Source: Nostoc sp. 'Peltigera membranacea cyanobiont' N6 (GTDB lineage Bacteria; Cyanobacteriota; Cyanobacteriia; Cyanobacteriales; Nostocaceae). Taken from it: a DNA stretch of 64,000 nt. Shown one piece after another: positions 32,730 through 41,802 of this stretch. The stretch is from assembly GCF_002949735.1 (NCBI RefSeq), contig NZ_CP026690.1, forward strand, positions 1 through 64,000, written 5' to 3'. Below the pieces are notes generated by a model. That model was not told where the DNA came from. It did no database searches and worked only from the letters and a program-made list of their open reading frames with translations. A program made the translations under genes and the position numbers. The first letter of the stretch is position 1. Each line of letters opens with the position of its first letter.

Positions 32730-32987
32730 TTGATATCAAATTTGATAGCAATGAAATGATGATAGATGAAAAGCGATGTCTATTTACAAGCGTTCGCGTT
32801 CAGCGTCTCGTAGAGAGGAAACTTGAGCAATAGGGGGGAGCGTTAGCGGAGCTTATCGTAGATATCGCCCTCTTCAATTTCTTAGAGGAAAGTAAGACGG
32901 CGGCAAGCTACGCTCTTGTAGACAAAATCTAGAAATCCCTTCAAAAATGGTGATGATTAATTTAATCTACGATAGTATCTAAACTTT
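32730..32987. other. spacer with dispersed repeats
   Basis: Contains AGAGAGGAAACTTGAG, GAGCGTTAGCGGAGC and a TTCTTAGAGGAAAG copy (32879-32891). These are parts of a short repeat family that recurs at 37.9, 40.8, 41.6-41.7 and 44.4 kb. Confidence 0.5.
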
Positions 32988-33848
32988 ATGCGCTTAATTA
33001 GTCGTTTTCAGGCTTTGACTCTTGCAACTGCATTAATTGCTCTGTTGGGGTGTTCGCCAGCAGTAACCCAGGTGCCAACACCGACAATAGAAAAACCATT
33101 ACAGCCAACGCCGATTGTACCTACCTCAATAAGCCCTCACCTGCTTCTGGGAAATCCCAGCAGCGCAACTCCCACAAAGCTTACGCCTGATAATTACCTC
33201 ATGGTAAAAAATCAATATGCGCTCTCCTATAACCAAAGCAAAGGGACGGCCAACTGGGTGGCTTGGCAGTTAAATAAGTCATGGCTGGGTGATGCAGAGC
33301 GCCAAAATAACTTCCGCCCTGATGGTACTTTGCCTGCGGGTTGGGTGCGGATAACTCCAACTATGTACTCTGCTTCAGGATATGACCGGGGACATATTGC
33401 ACCATCGGGCGATCGCACCAAAACGGTAGAGGATAATTCCTCAACTTTCCTCATGACCAACATGATGCCGCAAAGTGCCGATAACAATAGAAATACGTGG
33501 GGTAATTTAGAAGACTATTGCCGAGAACTGGTAAGCCTTGGTAAGGAACTATATATCGTAGCTGGGCCTTTTGGTAGTCTTGGCGAACTAAAAGGTAAAG
33601 TGACGATTCCTAAGACAACTTGGAAGATAGTTGTCGTACTAGATAATCCTGGCTCTGGGATGAATGGTATTACTGCTAATACTCGTGTCATCGCGGTTAA
33701 CATACCAAATGAACAAGAAATCAACAATGACTGGAAAGCTTATAAGGTCAGTGTTGACGAATTAGAGAAACTCACAGGCTATGATTTTCTCTCCTCAGTT
33801 TCCCCAAATATTCAGGAAGTTATTGAAAGCAAAGTAGATAGTCCTTAA
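32988..33848 (+). CDS. nucA: NucA-type DNA/RNA non-specific endonuclease (lipoprotein signal)
   Basis: A sugar-non-specific nuclease of the beta-beta-alpha-metal family, homologous to Anabaena NucA. Catalytic DRGH is at 133-136 (His136 general base), and the Mg-ligand Asn lies in NNRNTWGNLE. The N-terminus has a signal with lipobox ALLGC (Cys22), so it is probably exported and lipid-anchored or released. The length of 286 aa fits the family. It is convergent with nuiA, whose product inhibits the enzyme, with a gap of only 5 bp. Confidence 0.93.
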   Translation: MRLISRFQALTLATALIALLGCSPAVTQVPTPTIEKPLQPTPIVPTSISPHLLLGNPSSATPTKLTPDNYLMVKNQYALSYNQSKGTANWVAWQLNKSWLGDAERQNNFRPDGTLPAGWVRITPTMYSASGYDRGHIAPSGDRTKTVEDNSSTFLMTNMMPQSADNNRNTWGNLEDYCRELVSLGKELYIVAGPFGSLGELKGKVTIPKTTWKIVVVLDNPGSGMNGITANTRVIAVNIPNEQEINNDWKAYKVSVDELEKLTGYDFLSSVSPNIQEVIESKVDSP

Positions 33849-33853
33849 GCAAG

Positions 33854-34258
33854 TCAAGTTTCTACAACTTGAGTGGAAATCCCCGCTAAATCACCTGTTG
33901 GGGTTTCACCAACAACATAAGCATCAATCTCTTTGTTGCCAAGGCGATACACCCGTACATTGCTCAGGTTTTCTTTGAGTGTCTGCACAAGAGTTTGAAA
34001 TCGTTTGACGGTTGCTTTCTCTTCTTCCTCATGCCAATCTTCTACTGTCGTTGCCACTTGAAAAAAATCGTCAAACCCCACAATTTTAATGGGTGTATCT
34101 TGAGGATGATTTGTCAGTTTTAAGACTTTTTCAGGCGTTGCAGGTGCAATATCTGACCACAATAAAACTTCAAACGGGTACTCCGACTCGCTCATAAACA
34201 GCAAGCCGTCAGATGCTTGTTTTAACTGTTCTAGAATTTCTGAATTAGTTTTAGTCAT
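33854..34258 (-). CDS. nuiA: nuclease A inhibitor NuiA
   Basis: From the ATG at 34258 the product begins MTKTNSEILEQLKQASDGLL, matching remembered Anabaena NuiA almost word for word, and ends GETPTGDLAGISTQVVET. Its length of 134 aa is that of NuiA. NuiA binds NucA tightly and is acidic, as here (DWHEEEEKAT). The convergent nucA/nuiA layout suggests protection of the producing cell from its own nuclease. A longer frame start at 34306 is rejected. Confidence 0.93.
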   Translation of the reverse strand: MTKTNSEILEQLKQASDGLLFMSESEYPFEVLLWSDIAPATPEKVLKLTNHPQDTPIKIVGFDDFFQVATTVEDWHEEEEKATVKRFQTLVQTLKENLSNVRVYRLGNKEIDAYVVGETPTGDLAGISTQVVET

Positions 34259-34373
34259 TGTAGGGCAATAATTAGGGCGTAGTTTACCGCCGTAGGCATC
34301 GCTCATAAGCTAGTATCCATAGTATCTATGCCATCTGCATTTGAGCTTATCAAAGAGGATTTGGGGGAAACAA

Positions 34374-35240
34374 GTGAGAAAAATTGGGTTGCTAGGTTTG
34401 ACACTAGTTAGTTTGGGAACGTGGTTTAGCTTGCGTTCCTCACCACAATCTATATCTTCTGTTGCCCCCTCACCACCAAAAACTATCCACTACCTTGAGC
34501 GCATCTTGCCCCAAGGCATAGCTCACATTTTGTTAATTCCAGCCAATAGCAGATTTGTGGTAACTGGGGCATTATCAGCCAAAGCAAACACCGTAGAGGA
34601 ATTTGCCCAAAAACGTAAAGCGATCGCTATCTTAAACGCAGGCTTTTTTGATCCAGCCAATCAAAAATCTACATCCTATGTTGTTGTTGCTGGCCAACTT
34701 GTGGCTGATCCCAAAGATAATGAGCGGCTAGTGAATAATCCCCAGTTAAAGCCCTACCTGAATCTAATTTTTAATCGCCGCGAATTTCGCCGCTACCGAT
34801 GTGGGCAAACCGTCCGTTATTCGATTGCCTTGCACAATGAATCACTACCAGCAGATTGTCGCTTAGTTGATGCCATAGGTGGTGGGCCGCGACTGTTACC
34901 AGAACTCACCTTAGTACAAGAGGGTTTTGTAGATAATGCCTTGGTACGCGATGCACTAGGCAGCAACCAACTCAATGCTAGAACTGCTGTAGGTATTACT
35001 CGTGATGGCAGCATTATTTTAGTAATGGTAGCGCAAAAACCTTCACAACCAAATAACTCTGGGATATCTCTACTGCAACTAGCAGACTTAATGAAAATCC
35101 TTGGTGCGTCCGAAGCGATGAACCTGGACGGAGGTAGTTCATCTTCGCTTTATTACTTGGGTAAAACTTTTTACGGGAAAGTTGATTTACAAGGAAATCT
35201 CATCAAGCGACCCGTGAAATCAGTTTTACTGGTTCAATAA
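34374..35240 (+). CDS. secreted phosphodiester glycosidase-family protein
   Basis: I take the GTG at 34374, preceded by GGGGGA, which gives a good signal peptide (MRKIGLLGLTLVSLGTWF). The body matches the NAGPA/DUF2233 family: AILNAGFFDP, VDAIGGGPRLL, NARTAVGITRDG and MNLDGGSSSSLYY are its hallmark motifs. Such enzymes hydrolyse GlcNAc-1-phosphodiesters or related exopolysaccharide bonds outside the cell. No operon partner is apparent. Confidence 0.88.
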   Translation: MRKIGLLGLTLVSLGTWFSLRSSPQSISSVAPSPPKTIHYLERILPQGIAHILLIPANSRFVVTGALSAKANTVEEFAQKRKAIAILNAGFFDPANQKSTSYVVVAGQLVADPKDNERLVNNPQLKPYLNLIFNRREFRRYRCGQTVRYSIALHNESLPADCRLVDAIGGGPRLLPELTLVQEGFVDNALVRDALGSNQLNARTAVGITRDGSIILVMVAQKPSQPNNSGISLLQLADLMKILGASEAMNLDGGSSSSLYYLGKTFYGKVDLQGNLIKRPVKSVLLVQ

Positions 35241-35522
35241 AAGTAGTATTATCCACCACACCCGTAAGCCGCATTTATTAACCGAGGCATCGCTGCTTGG
35301 CAGATTTACGAGCGACGCCGATAGCGTAGCGTTAGCGTAGCGTTAGCGAAGCGGTAGCGAGGAACGAGCGTCCGCAGGAGCGTCATAGCCCACCGCAGGC
35401 ATCGCCTCATACACTGTGCAAAATATTAGGGTCGCAGGTATTTTATTATACGTTATATAATAGAGCCATTATTTTTGAATTTTCTCCAGCCTCCTGCCAA
35501 CTCTAGTAAGGGAAAAAGTTAT
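35241..35522. repeat. GCGTTAGC/GCGTAGC simple repeat cluster
   Basis: Around 35310-35385 the words GCGTAGCGTTAGC and GCGAAGCGGTAGCGAGG repeat in tandem, followed by GGCATCGCC. This is a typical cyanobacterial dispersed palindromic repeat cluster. No gene is seen. Confidence 0.5.
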
Positions 35523-35945
35523 ATGAAACTAATTAAAAAAATTTTAGCAATCTGTTTTCTATTATTTGGCATTCCCTTTTCTGCTGTGATAATTCTAGAA
35601 TTTCTCAATCCCAAAACTCCCGCTCAAAAAAAAGAAAATGATGTAGCTGCTTTAACTATTCTTACTATTCCGTCAACCATTCTAGGAGGCTGGTTGAGTT
35701 GGTCTTTAGTACAGCAGAATCGAAAGGAAAAAGCATTACTTCTGGAATCAGAACAAAAGCGTCTTCAGTTAGTGTTCTTAGAATTAATTGAGCAAAATGC
35801 TGGCAGAATAACAGTATTGCAACTGGCGAAAAATGCTGACATATCAACCCAGTCAGCTAAAGAATATTTAGATGAGAAAGCCAAGGAACTCAATGCTTCT
35901 TTTGAAGTAAATGAAGAGGGAAATGTTTTGTATCATTTCTCTTGA
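35523..35945 (+). CDS. membrane protein with C-terminal winged-helix-like domain, 140 aa
   Basis: Start chosen at ATG 35523 (MKLIKKILAICFLLFGIPFS). Two hydrophobic helices lie in the first 65 residues, then a basic helix (QQNRKEKALLLESEQKRL). The C-terminal 60 residues resemble a small winged helix (TVLQLAKNADISTQSAKEYL), an HTH often seen in membrane-linked cyanobacterial proteins. Possibly a membrane-bound sensor or regulator. The family is not named. Confidence 0.65.
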   Translation: MKLIKKILAICFLLFGIPFSAVIILEFLNPKTPAQKKENDVAALTILTIPSTILGGWLSWSLVQQNRKEKALLLESEQKRLQLVFLELIEQNAGRITVLQLAKNADISTQSAKEYLDEKAKELNASFEVNEEGNVLYHFS

Positions 35946-35971
35946 CCAAACGCAGTGAGTAGACGATCGTT

Positions 35972-36319
35972 CTACACAGTATCATCCATCCATCCACACT
36001 CACAATCCCAATGCACCCGTGCTGACCAGTCCCGGTCAAAAGATGCGCCACACTGGGGGCATTTGCCAGTAAACATAGGATGCCAATCAAGTAACTCTAA
36101 TTGTTCCTCTGATGTCCATCTCTGGCGGGGCTGCACAATCAACTCGCCGTTATAATAGTTAGCCCCCTGTGGTTCCCATAGTTCTGCTGGTTCGGCGTTG
36201 GGGTCAAGTCGAAAGTCCAAACAACTATCCCCCTGTGGCCCTGCTGGGTGAGCGACACAGACGAGGTGAGGATTATGTGAGTAGAGGAGGCAGCGATCGC
36301 ATTGAGGAATCTTAGGCAT
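35972..36319 (-). CDS. cysteine-rich zinc-binding protein, 115 aa
   Basis: From the ATG at 36319 (MPKIPQCDRCLLYSHNPHLV) the product has CDRC near the start, a conserved middle (GPQGDSCLDFRLDP) and CPQCG plus CEC near the end, so one or two zinc sites are likely. Homologues are common in Nostocales, by memory. No function known. Confidence 0.65.
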   Translation of the reverse strand: MPKIPQCDRCLLYSHNPHLVCVAHPAGPQGDSCLDFRLDPNAEPAELWEPQGANYYNGELIVQPRQRWTSEEQLELLDWHPMFTGKCPQCGASFDRDWSARVHWDCECGWMDDTV

Positions 36320-36517
36320 AGTACCAGTTATACACCCTACTTTTTCCTCGCTTGATTTTATGGAGGGCGATCGCTTGAACCGCATCGCACCCCAACAAAA
36401 TAATATTAGCGCCTACCTAAAGTTAGGTAAGCACTACTGTTTTAATTAAATTCAGGGAGAAAATATAGTGAACTGAATTCCCTGATGTTTACTATTAATT
36501 AATTCCAATTTAATTGA

Positions 36518-36790
36518 TTACACAGCACTGCGACGATTTAGCAAGTTCCACAAAAATACAGCGACAATTGCGCCAAGAACCGCTACTGCAATACCGGGAA
36601 TGCTTAAAGTGGGAGCCGCTAGAGCCAAGGTTCCTGTACTGAAGAATACACCCAAGCTACCGCCAACAAAAGCACCAATGATTCCTAATAAGATTGTTGC
36701 TAAGATTCCGCCGCCTTGATGACCGGGGTAGATAGCCTTTGCGATCGCACCAGCAATTAGACCTAAAACAATCCAAGCAAGAATATTCAT
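36518..36790 (-). CDS. GlsB/YeaQ/YmgE family stress-response membrane protein
   Basis: The product of about 90 aa from ATG 36790 (MNILAWIVLGLIAGAIAKAI) consists of three glycine-rich hydrophobic helices, with the family signature PGHQGGGILATILLGIIGA. These small inner-membrane proteins respond to stress. The longer upstream start at 36856 is unlikely. Confidence 0.88.
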   Translation of the reverse strand: MNILAWIVLGLIAGAIAKAIYPGHQGGGILATILLGIIGAFVGGSLGVFFSTGTLALAAPTLSIPGIAVAVLGAIVAVFLWNLLNRRSAV

Positions 36791-37159
36791 TGTTTTGATT
36801 TGATAAAAGTTTTTTACTGACAAATACACAATAGCAATCCAAACATTGACATTCAATCTACCAACAGAACCAATTATTAACAGCCTTGAGGATGAATGCT
36901 ATTACTTCTCGTGATTAACTCCCCTAATCCCAATGGATAATTAATTAAAAAAAGCTCCTAGCAGGTCTAAAACTAGGGGCTTATTAATTCATTGCTTGAT
37001 AATTGCAGTATATGGATTTCTGATTACTTTTATCAATCTACTTGAAGAATTAAACTCCAGTTGAAAGCAGATACTCTTGTACCTATTCCAGTCAGTGCGG
37101 TTCCGTGTTTGGCTCTGGAACTTTTTACGAAGCGCGTTGCTGGAAGTATCGCTGCAAGG
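36791..37159. other. intergenic region with a weak hairpin
   Basis: A hairpin GCTCCTAG...CTAGGGGC (one mismatch) at about 36954-36980 may terminate a transcript. The remainder holds no supported gene. Confidence 0.35.
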
Positions 37160-37654
37160 TCAGTTATCATTTCGTAGTTTAATTGGGCGGATGTCGCGGA
37201 TCTTGAGGGTTCTTTTGCCTACGTTATCGTCGTCATCAATCGTGACCAGGTATTTCACGACCGTATGGTTTGCATTTCCACCAGTCACGGTGACAACAAA
37301 TGCTGAGTAACTGTTAGTGCTTGTGCCGCAACCACTTCGGTCATGGAAAGTTTGATTCCATTCACCAATATGGACACCCTCGCCTCGTGGCTCATCACCA
37401 CTTTGTTTAATTTCATTGAGGAGAGCTACTTTCAGTTGAGATAGCTTTGATTTTTTATCAGCAAGCATAAGTTTAAGAAACTGCTCCCGATTCACCTTGT
37501 CAAGGTTGCCGCCGTTGCTGCATTTATCTTCGTAGTTGGCTCCAGCTGAATCCGGGCTGGTCATCACCAGTGCTGGAATCTTGGGAGACTGAGCGGCCTG
37601 CCCAGAAGTTGTTGCTAGTGCCAGAACACATAAAGTTAAAAAACCAAAGCGCAT
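37160..37654 (-). CDS. secreted hypothetical protein, 164 aa
   Basis: It has an N-terminal signal peptide (MRFGFLTLCVLALATTSGQA, cleavage near residue 20). Two cysteines (DKCSNGG and RSGCGTS) could form a disulfide. The C-terminal half is beta-rich (SYSAFVVTVTGGNANHTVVK). No family recognised. It stands alone. Confidence 0.65.
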   Translation of the reverse strand: MRFGFLTLCVLALATTSGQAAQSPKIPALVMTSPDSAGANYEDKCSNGGNLDKVNREQFLKLMLADKKSKLSQLKVALLNEIKQSGDEPRGEGVHIGEWNQTFHDRSGCGTSTNSYSAFVVTVTGGNANHTVVKYLVTIDDDDNVGKRTLKIRDIRPIKLRNDN

Positions 37655-37724
37655 TCAATTCTCCGAGCGTGAATTAGTGTGTCCAATCAAGATTAACTGC
37701 AACGGACACTAAAGCACGATTACT

Positions 37725-37853
37725 ATGCGGCGGTTTCGGGAGCATTCAACTACAACGCCAGTGGGGAATAGCTATTACACAACTGTGGGGCGGCTTGTGC
37801 CGATTACGACGGTAATGCTGGAAGTGGCGGGGATTAAGATGGAGCAGCTGTAG
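37725..37853 (+). CDS. possible small protein or gene remnant, 42 aa
   Basis: The frame begins MRRFREHSTTTPVGNSYYTT and continues VGRLVPITTVMLEVAG. The composition looks protein-like, unlike the surrounding repeats. It lacks a clear ribosome site and could be the remnant of a larger gene. Confidence 0.25.
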   Translation: MRRFREHSTTTPVGNSYYTTVGRLVPITTVMLEVAGIKMEQL

Positions 37854-38236
37854 GGGTGCGATCGCCTGCCCCACCCAATTCTTAGAGGAAAGTAGAGGAG
37901 CGTAGGTGAAGCCCGTCGCAGACATCGCCTGTGCGTTGGCACGCATACGTAATTTATGCTTGTTAAATTCCAAGAGAACTGGGGCGAAGGGGGCGATCGC
38001 TTCCCATGTTTGCGGGTTAGTTCTGGGACAAAGGGGAGCGATCGCCCATCCAAACTTTTCCTCTAAGAATTTAGGTTCAACAGCACTTAAAAAATTACCT
38101 TCATTAAAGCAATAAATTTTACACATAAAATAATGTTACGGATATTTACTGATGAATCTTCCGATTTTGCGTGGTTAATATGTAACAAATAATATAGCAT
38201 CGGCTACTTAAGATAGAAGGTAAAGTTTCAAAGTAA
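37854..38236. other. repeat-rich spacer
   Basis: Several HIP1 sites and two TTCTTAGAGGAAA copies (37879-37891 forward; 38057-38069 reverse) with GTAGGTGAAGCCCGTCGCAG-type repeat DNA between. Open frames on the minus strand in all three phases reflect the repeats. Confidence 0.5.
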
Positions 38237-38485
38237 ATGACTATCAAAAAACCCTTGGCTATCAAACAGCCAGAGGTGGGGCAGATCATTCATGATTTGC
38301 GGCTTTTGACTGGACTTACACAAGAACAGTTTGCAGCAACTCTAGGCGTTACTTACACCACGATTAACCGTTGGGAAAATGGACGCTCTAAACCCTCGCC
38401 GCTAGCGATGGAGAAGATTGAGGGGATGTTGGAAAAGATGGGCGACGAGGGTCGGGATTTGTTGACTAAGTATTTGCCGAATTAG
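38237..38485 (+). CDS. XRE-family HTH regulator, 82 aa
   Basis: A compact Cro/C1-type HTH at about residues 15-70: IIHDLRLLTGLTQEQFAATL followed by GVTYTTINRWENGRSKPS. There is no sensor domain, so it is a small repressor or antitoxin-like protein. No cognate toxin is obvious beside it. Confidence 0.85.
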   Translation: MTIKKPLAIKQPEVGQIIHDLRLLTGLTQEQFAATLGVTYTTINRWENGRSKPSPLAMEKIEGMLEKMGDEGRDLLTKYLPN

Positions 38486-38602
38486 TTGTTTGCTCAGTTT
38501 TGGGTGCGATAGCGATTTAAGCTGCCAAAAAAGTTAGCGCAATTATTCTAGTTTTTATATCTAACTGTTGATTGCAATTTTAAACATCAGGTAAAGCATC
38601 TA

Positions 38603-39121
38603 ATGAACGGTAATACAAACATGAGAACTACTCAGCAAGTCACGGAAATCACAGGCGCTCCCGCCCAAGTTTGGGGAAATGTCTTAGTTCCAGCAAGAGG
38701 AACAATTATTGTCAAAGTTACAGGCGATACTCTTGTTGGGACAGCCAAGACTGGATTAGAAAAGAGAGAGACTTGGATACGCATTCAAAATATTGATTCA
38801 GTAGAAACATTAGAAGCTCCTATTTATGCATTATTGGGTTTTGGAGGATTCCTAGCTTTTTCAGCTTTGGGTGCATTTAGTAACTCTTCTGTACTAGGTT
38901 TAATTTTACTTGTTGCAGCAGTCGCCATAATTGTCTATGCAATAACTAATAAACGTCGATATTTAGCAATCTACAGTCATCGCAATGCAATTGTTATTTT
39001 TATGAGTAAGTCCCCAGAACTGTATCAGCAGTTTGCTATGAATGTGCTGGCATTATCCCGCAAATTAAATACACCTAGCAATACACAATCAAGACAGGCT
39101 CAAACTTCAATTCAAGCTTAG
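38603..39121 (+). CDS. membrane protein, 172 aa, unknown
   Basis: A beta-rich N-terminal 70 residues (VTGDTLVGTAKTGLEKRETW) is followed by two transmembrane helices (about 77-95 and 99-115: SSVLGLILLVAAVAIIVYAI) and a cytosolic tail with a helix (SPELYQQFAMNVLALSRKL). It resembles small PH-like membrane proteins of unknown function. An alternative start is at 38621. Confidence 0.6.
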   Translation: MNGNTNMRTTQQVTEITGAPAQVWGNVLVPARGTIIVKVTGDTLVGTAKTGLEKRETWIRIQNIDSVETLEAPIYALLGFGGFLAFSALGAFSNSSVLGLILLVAAVAIIVYAITNKRRYLAIYSHRNAIVIFMSKSPELYQQFAMNVLALSRKLNTPSNTQSRQAQTSIQA

Positions 39122-39238
39122 ATAGTTATCAAGATGTACATGAGTTGAGAGGTTAGCGATCGCGCTTGACCTTTTTAGTAGCCAGTTCACATTCCGTCCG
39201 CTCAATGTTTAGCCTGAAATTAGAATGGTGAGTAATTA

Positions 39239-39808
39239 ATGAAGAGACAAACATTGGTTGGGATGATAGCAAGCTTAACAGTTTTGGGTGTAAGCTTCCT
39301 ACCAGTTCAGGCTCAAAAAACAACAGCCAGTCAACCAAATTCTAACTTGGTCAATGCTATCGCACAGACTATTCGTAAAGAATTTGCAGATTCTGATTGG
39401 AATGAGATTAAAAAAGATATTACATTTCAATATACTGAAGTAGATTTAAATCAAGACGGCACTAAAGAAACTCTTGTTAGCATTCAACACGGTTTTCCTT
39501 GTAATAATCGTCATTGTCCTGTCTATATTTATCAAAAAAACGGTAATAATTATCGCTTCATTTCGTATGTATTTACCTCACGAGGTGAATTGCAAGTAGC
39601 CATACTTCGCAGTCGCAGCAAAGGTTGGATTAATATTGCTGCCCCCGTGTTCACCTATGAACCAAGAGAAATAGCTTGGAGAGTCTTCAAATTTGATGGA
39701 AAAAAATATCAACTTACTTCCCAAAAATTAAGTTCAGCACCCAAGCAGATTGTGTTGCGCGAGACTTCTGGCTCCAAATATACTTTTCCTGAGTCAGGAG
39801 AGCAATAG
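39239..39808 (+). CDS. secreted hypothetical protein, 189 aa
   Basis: Signal peptide MKRQTLVGMIASLTVLGVSF with cleavage near AQA. Residues about 60-85 contain DLNQDGTKETLVSIQHG, an EF-hand-like or integrin-type calcium loop, followed by NNRHCPVYIYQKNG. The fold resembles periplasmic proteins with VCBS/FG-GAP-like repeats. Function unknown. Confidence 0.65.
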   Translation: MKRQTLVGMIASLTVLGVSFLPVQAQKTTASQPNSNLVNAIAQTIRKEFADSDWNEIKKDITFQYTEVDLNQDGTKETLVSIQHGFPCNNRHCPVYIYQKNGNNYRFISYVFTSRGELQVAILRSRSKGWINIAAPVFTYEPREIAWRVFKFDGKKYQLTSQKLSSAPKQIVLRETSGSKYTFPESGEQ

Positions 39809-39916
39809 CACTTTGCCTACGGCGGCAAGCTATGCACTATTCAATCGAGAATATCTACCAGCCGATGCGATCGCACACAGTTATGTTATGAGTCTAGATT
39901 CAAAGGAGTCCTAATC

Positions 39917-40258
39917 ATGGATGAAATTGTTAGAAAATTAGCAGGTATTGGATTACCAGCCGTTGTACTTCTCATCACAATGGCATCGACTGGTTTAGCT
40001 GGTGCTGCTGCAATTACTGCGGCATTAGCCATGTTAGGGCCAGGCGGGATGATTGGCGGTATTGTATTACTTGGAATAATAGGGTTAGCATCAGACGCAC
40101 TAACCAGATATGGATTGACAGCACTACTCCAGGGCATTTATGAAGAAAGAAGGGTAAGAGGTGAATCATTACAAACCCTATGTAGAGAAATTGATGGTTT
40201 ACCAATTACTAGAGAATTGAAGCTACTTATTAAAGAATATATCCGTTGCTCTCATTAA
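39917..40258 (+). CDS. small glycine-rich membrane protein, 113 aa
   Basis: The first 65 residues are hydrophobic and Gly/Ala-rich (PAVVLLITMASTGLAGAAAI, then MLGPGGMIGGIVLLGIIGLA). The C-terminal 45 are charged and helical. The pattern is typical of a cyanobacterial small membrane protein family of unknown role; bacteriocin-like helices are an alternative. Confidence 0.65.
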   Translation: MDEIVRKLAGIGLPAVVLLITMASTGLAGAAAITAALAMLGPGGMIGGIVLLGIIGLASDALTRYGLTALLQGIYEERRVRGESLQTLCREIDGLPITRELKLLIKEYIRCSH

Positions 40259-40318
40259 TGCGGGTAAATGAGTATCTGTTCATAAACTTAAGTGTATTGA
40301 TATTACAAGGAGAGTGCA

Positions 40319-40667
40319 ATGTCTAAGCATAACAAAAACTTTCATACGGTCAAAGAGAATGGAATTATTATTTTACACTCTAACCATTTAGGTGACATTC
40401 TAGAGGTTAATGTCAACAAAGAAAAGCGTCGATTTTACGGTATTCGAGAAGATGGTTCCTTGATAGAACATGACGGTGATTGTGGAAATGATTTTGCTCA
40501 ACCCGTAATGCTTTATAAAATATACTATTGCTTTGAAAATGACACTTGGGGAGTAGGATATCGAATTAAAAATACGAAAAAAAAAGTGGATAGATGGTTT
40601 TAAAACAGCTAGAGAAGCTTGGTTATATAGAGAAGCATTAATTGCCGATGGTATAGCTAAAAGATAA
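40319..40667 (+). pseudogene. small hypothetical gene with a frameshift at an A9 run
   Basis: The frame opened by ATG at 40319 stops at 40601-40603 just after nine A residues (40577-40585). Removing one A continues in protein-like sequence, KKKWIDGFKTAREAWLYREA, to a stop at 40665-40667 (~115 aa). Either it is a real frameshift, a polymerase/ribosome slippage site, or a sequencing error. The N-terminal part (ILEVNVNKEKRRFYGIREDG) has no recognised family. Confidence 0.55.
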
Positions 40668-40913
40668 ATAATTGTACAGTTAAAAAACTAAACTGCCCAA
40701 TTACCCTAGTTATCCCCCAATATTAGCCTGAGTGATTGGAGCAAAATTATTTGTGTGGGTAAAAGCTCCTACAGTAGAGTATTCAGCCCTAGATTAGCTT
40801 GTTCCAGGGAGCGAACGCTCCCTAATTCTTAGAGGAAACATCATGCGATCGCTTGAATCTAAGAGATGAGCAGTAATCAAGTAAACATTGTAATCAATTA
40901 GGTAGTTATTAAT

Positions 40914-41651
40914 ATGAGTGAACCTATTTCTTTAACAGCACTTTTCGGAGTTTCTAAAGCAGCTGTTGACATTTCTGTAACAATAGCTAAGGCTTTGAAA
41001 TTAATAGAATCTATTGAAAGTAAACTTGATCTCTTGATGCAGGTAGAGTTTGATGCTGCTTGGAAAATACTTGTTCAGGGGTGTAATTCTAGTGCATCGG
41101 AACAACAGAGGAATATTCTTATCAATGATGCCAGGCATGGTTTTACTAAGGCTACTAAGTTTGAAAAGGGTGAACGACTTTTTTATGCTCACTTAGGACT
41201 AGCAATCTGTCATTATTTACTTGGTGATATTAATAATGTTAAAACAGCTTTAAGAGAGACGGCAAAAGTTAGTATATATAAGGATATTTATCAACAAGAA
41301 ACAGATTCCTCTATTGGTTTTAATAAGTATATTTTTAGTTCGATTAGAAATGGTTATAATCCTGCATATATGTTGAACCTCATAAAAGGTATATCTGCAT
41401 ATCCATTGCTTTTAGCACAAAAAACAGAAATTCAAAGATACAATAAATCCCAAAGTGATTTTATTCCCGATATTTCTAAAAAAATAAATGCAGAAGAAAA
41501 AATAATCGCTATGGTAACAAAAGCTAACCAGCCAAGCGTTGTATTTAAAAATTTAGAATCAAAATCATTGGAGTTAATAAAATTACAAAAAAAATGTCTA
41601 GAAATAATAACATCTGAGTGGAAATATTTAGCGATCGCCCCTAATTCTTAG
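40914..41651 (+). CDS. hypothetical helical protein, 245 aa
   Basis: The N-terminal 45 residues are helical (FGVSKAAVDISVTIAKALKL), and the middle has TPR-like helices (RLFYAHLGLAICHYLLGDIN). Otherwise it is unrecognised. The last residues (YLAIAPNS) are encoded by a HIP1 plus TTCTTAGAGGAAA repeat, so the original C-terminus may have been replaced by repeat insertion. Confidence 0.6.
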   Translation: MSEPISLTALFGVSKAAVDISVTIAKALKLIESIESKLDLLMQVEFDAAWKILVQGCNSSASEQQRNILINDARHGFTKATKFEKGERLFYAHLGLAICHYLLGDINNVKTALRETAKVSIYKDIYQQETDSSIGFNKYIFSSIRNGYNPAYMLNLIKGISAYPLLLAQKTEIQRYNKSQSDFIPDISKKINAEEKIIAMVTKANQPSVVFKNLESKSLELIKLQKKCLEIITSEWKYLAIAPNS

Positions 41652-41802
41652 AGGAAACTCCAGGTAAGCGATCGCACCCGCATTTTTAAGGGAAGACTAG
41701 CAATAGGAGCGATGCCTGCGGCGGGCTACGCCTACGACCCTCATTCTTAGAGGAAACCCCAGTCAGGCGATCGCCCCTAAAAAACCCTGTAAACATCTAC
41801 CT

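Noticed and set aside
37746..38126. 126-codon minus-strand frame
   Set aside because: Built from HIP1 and repeat DNA; all three minus frames are open because of the repeats.
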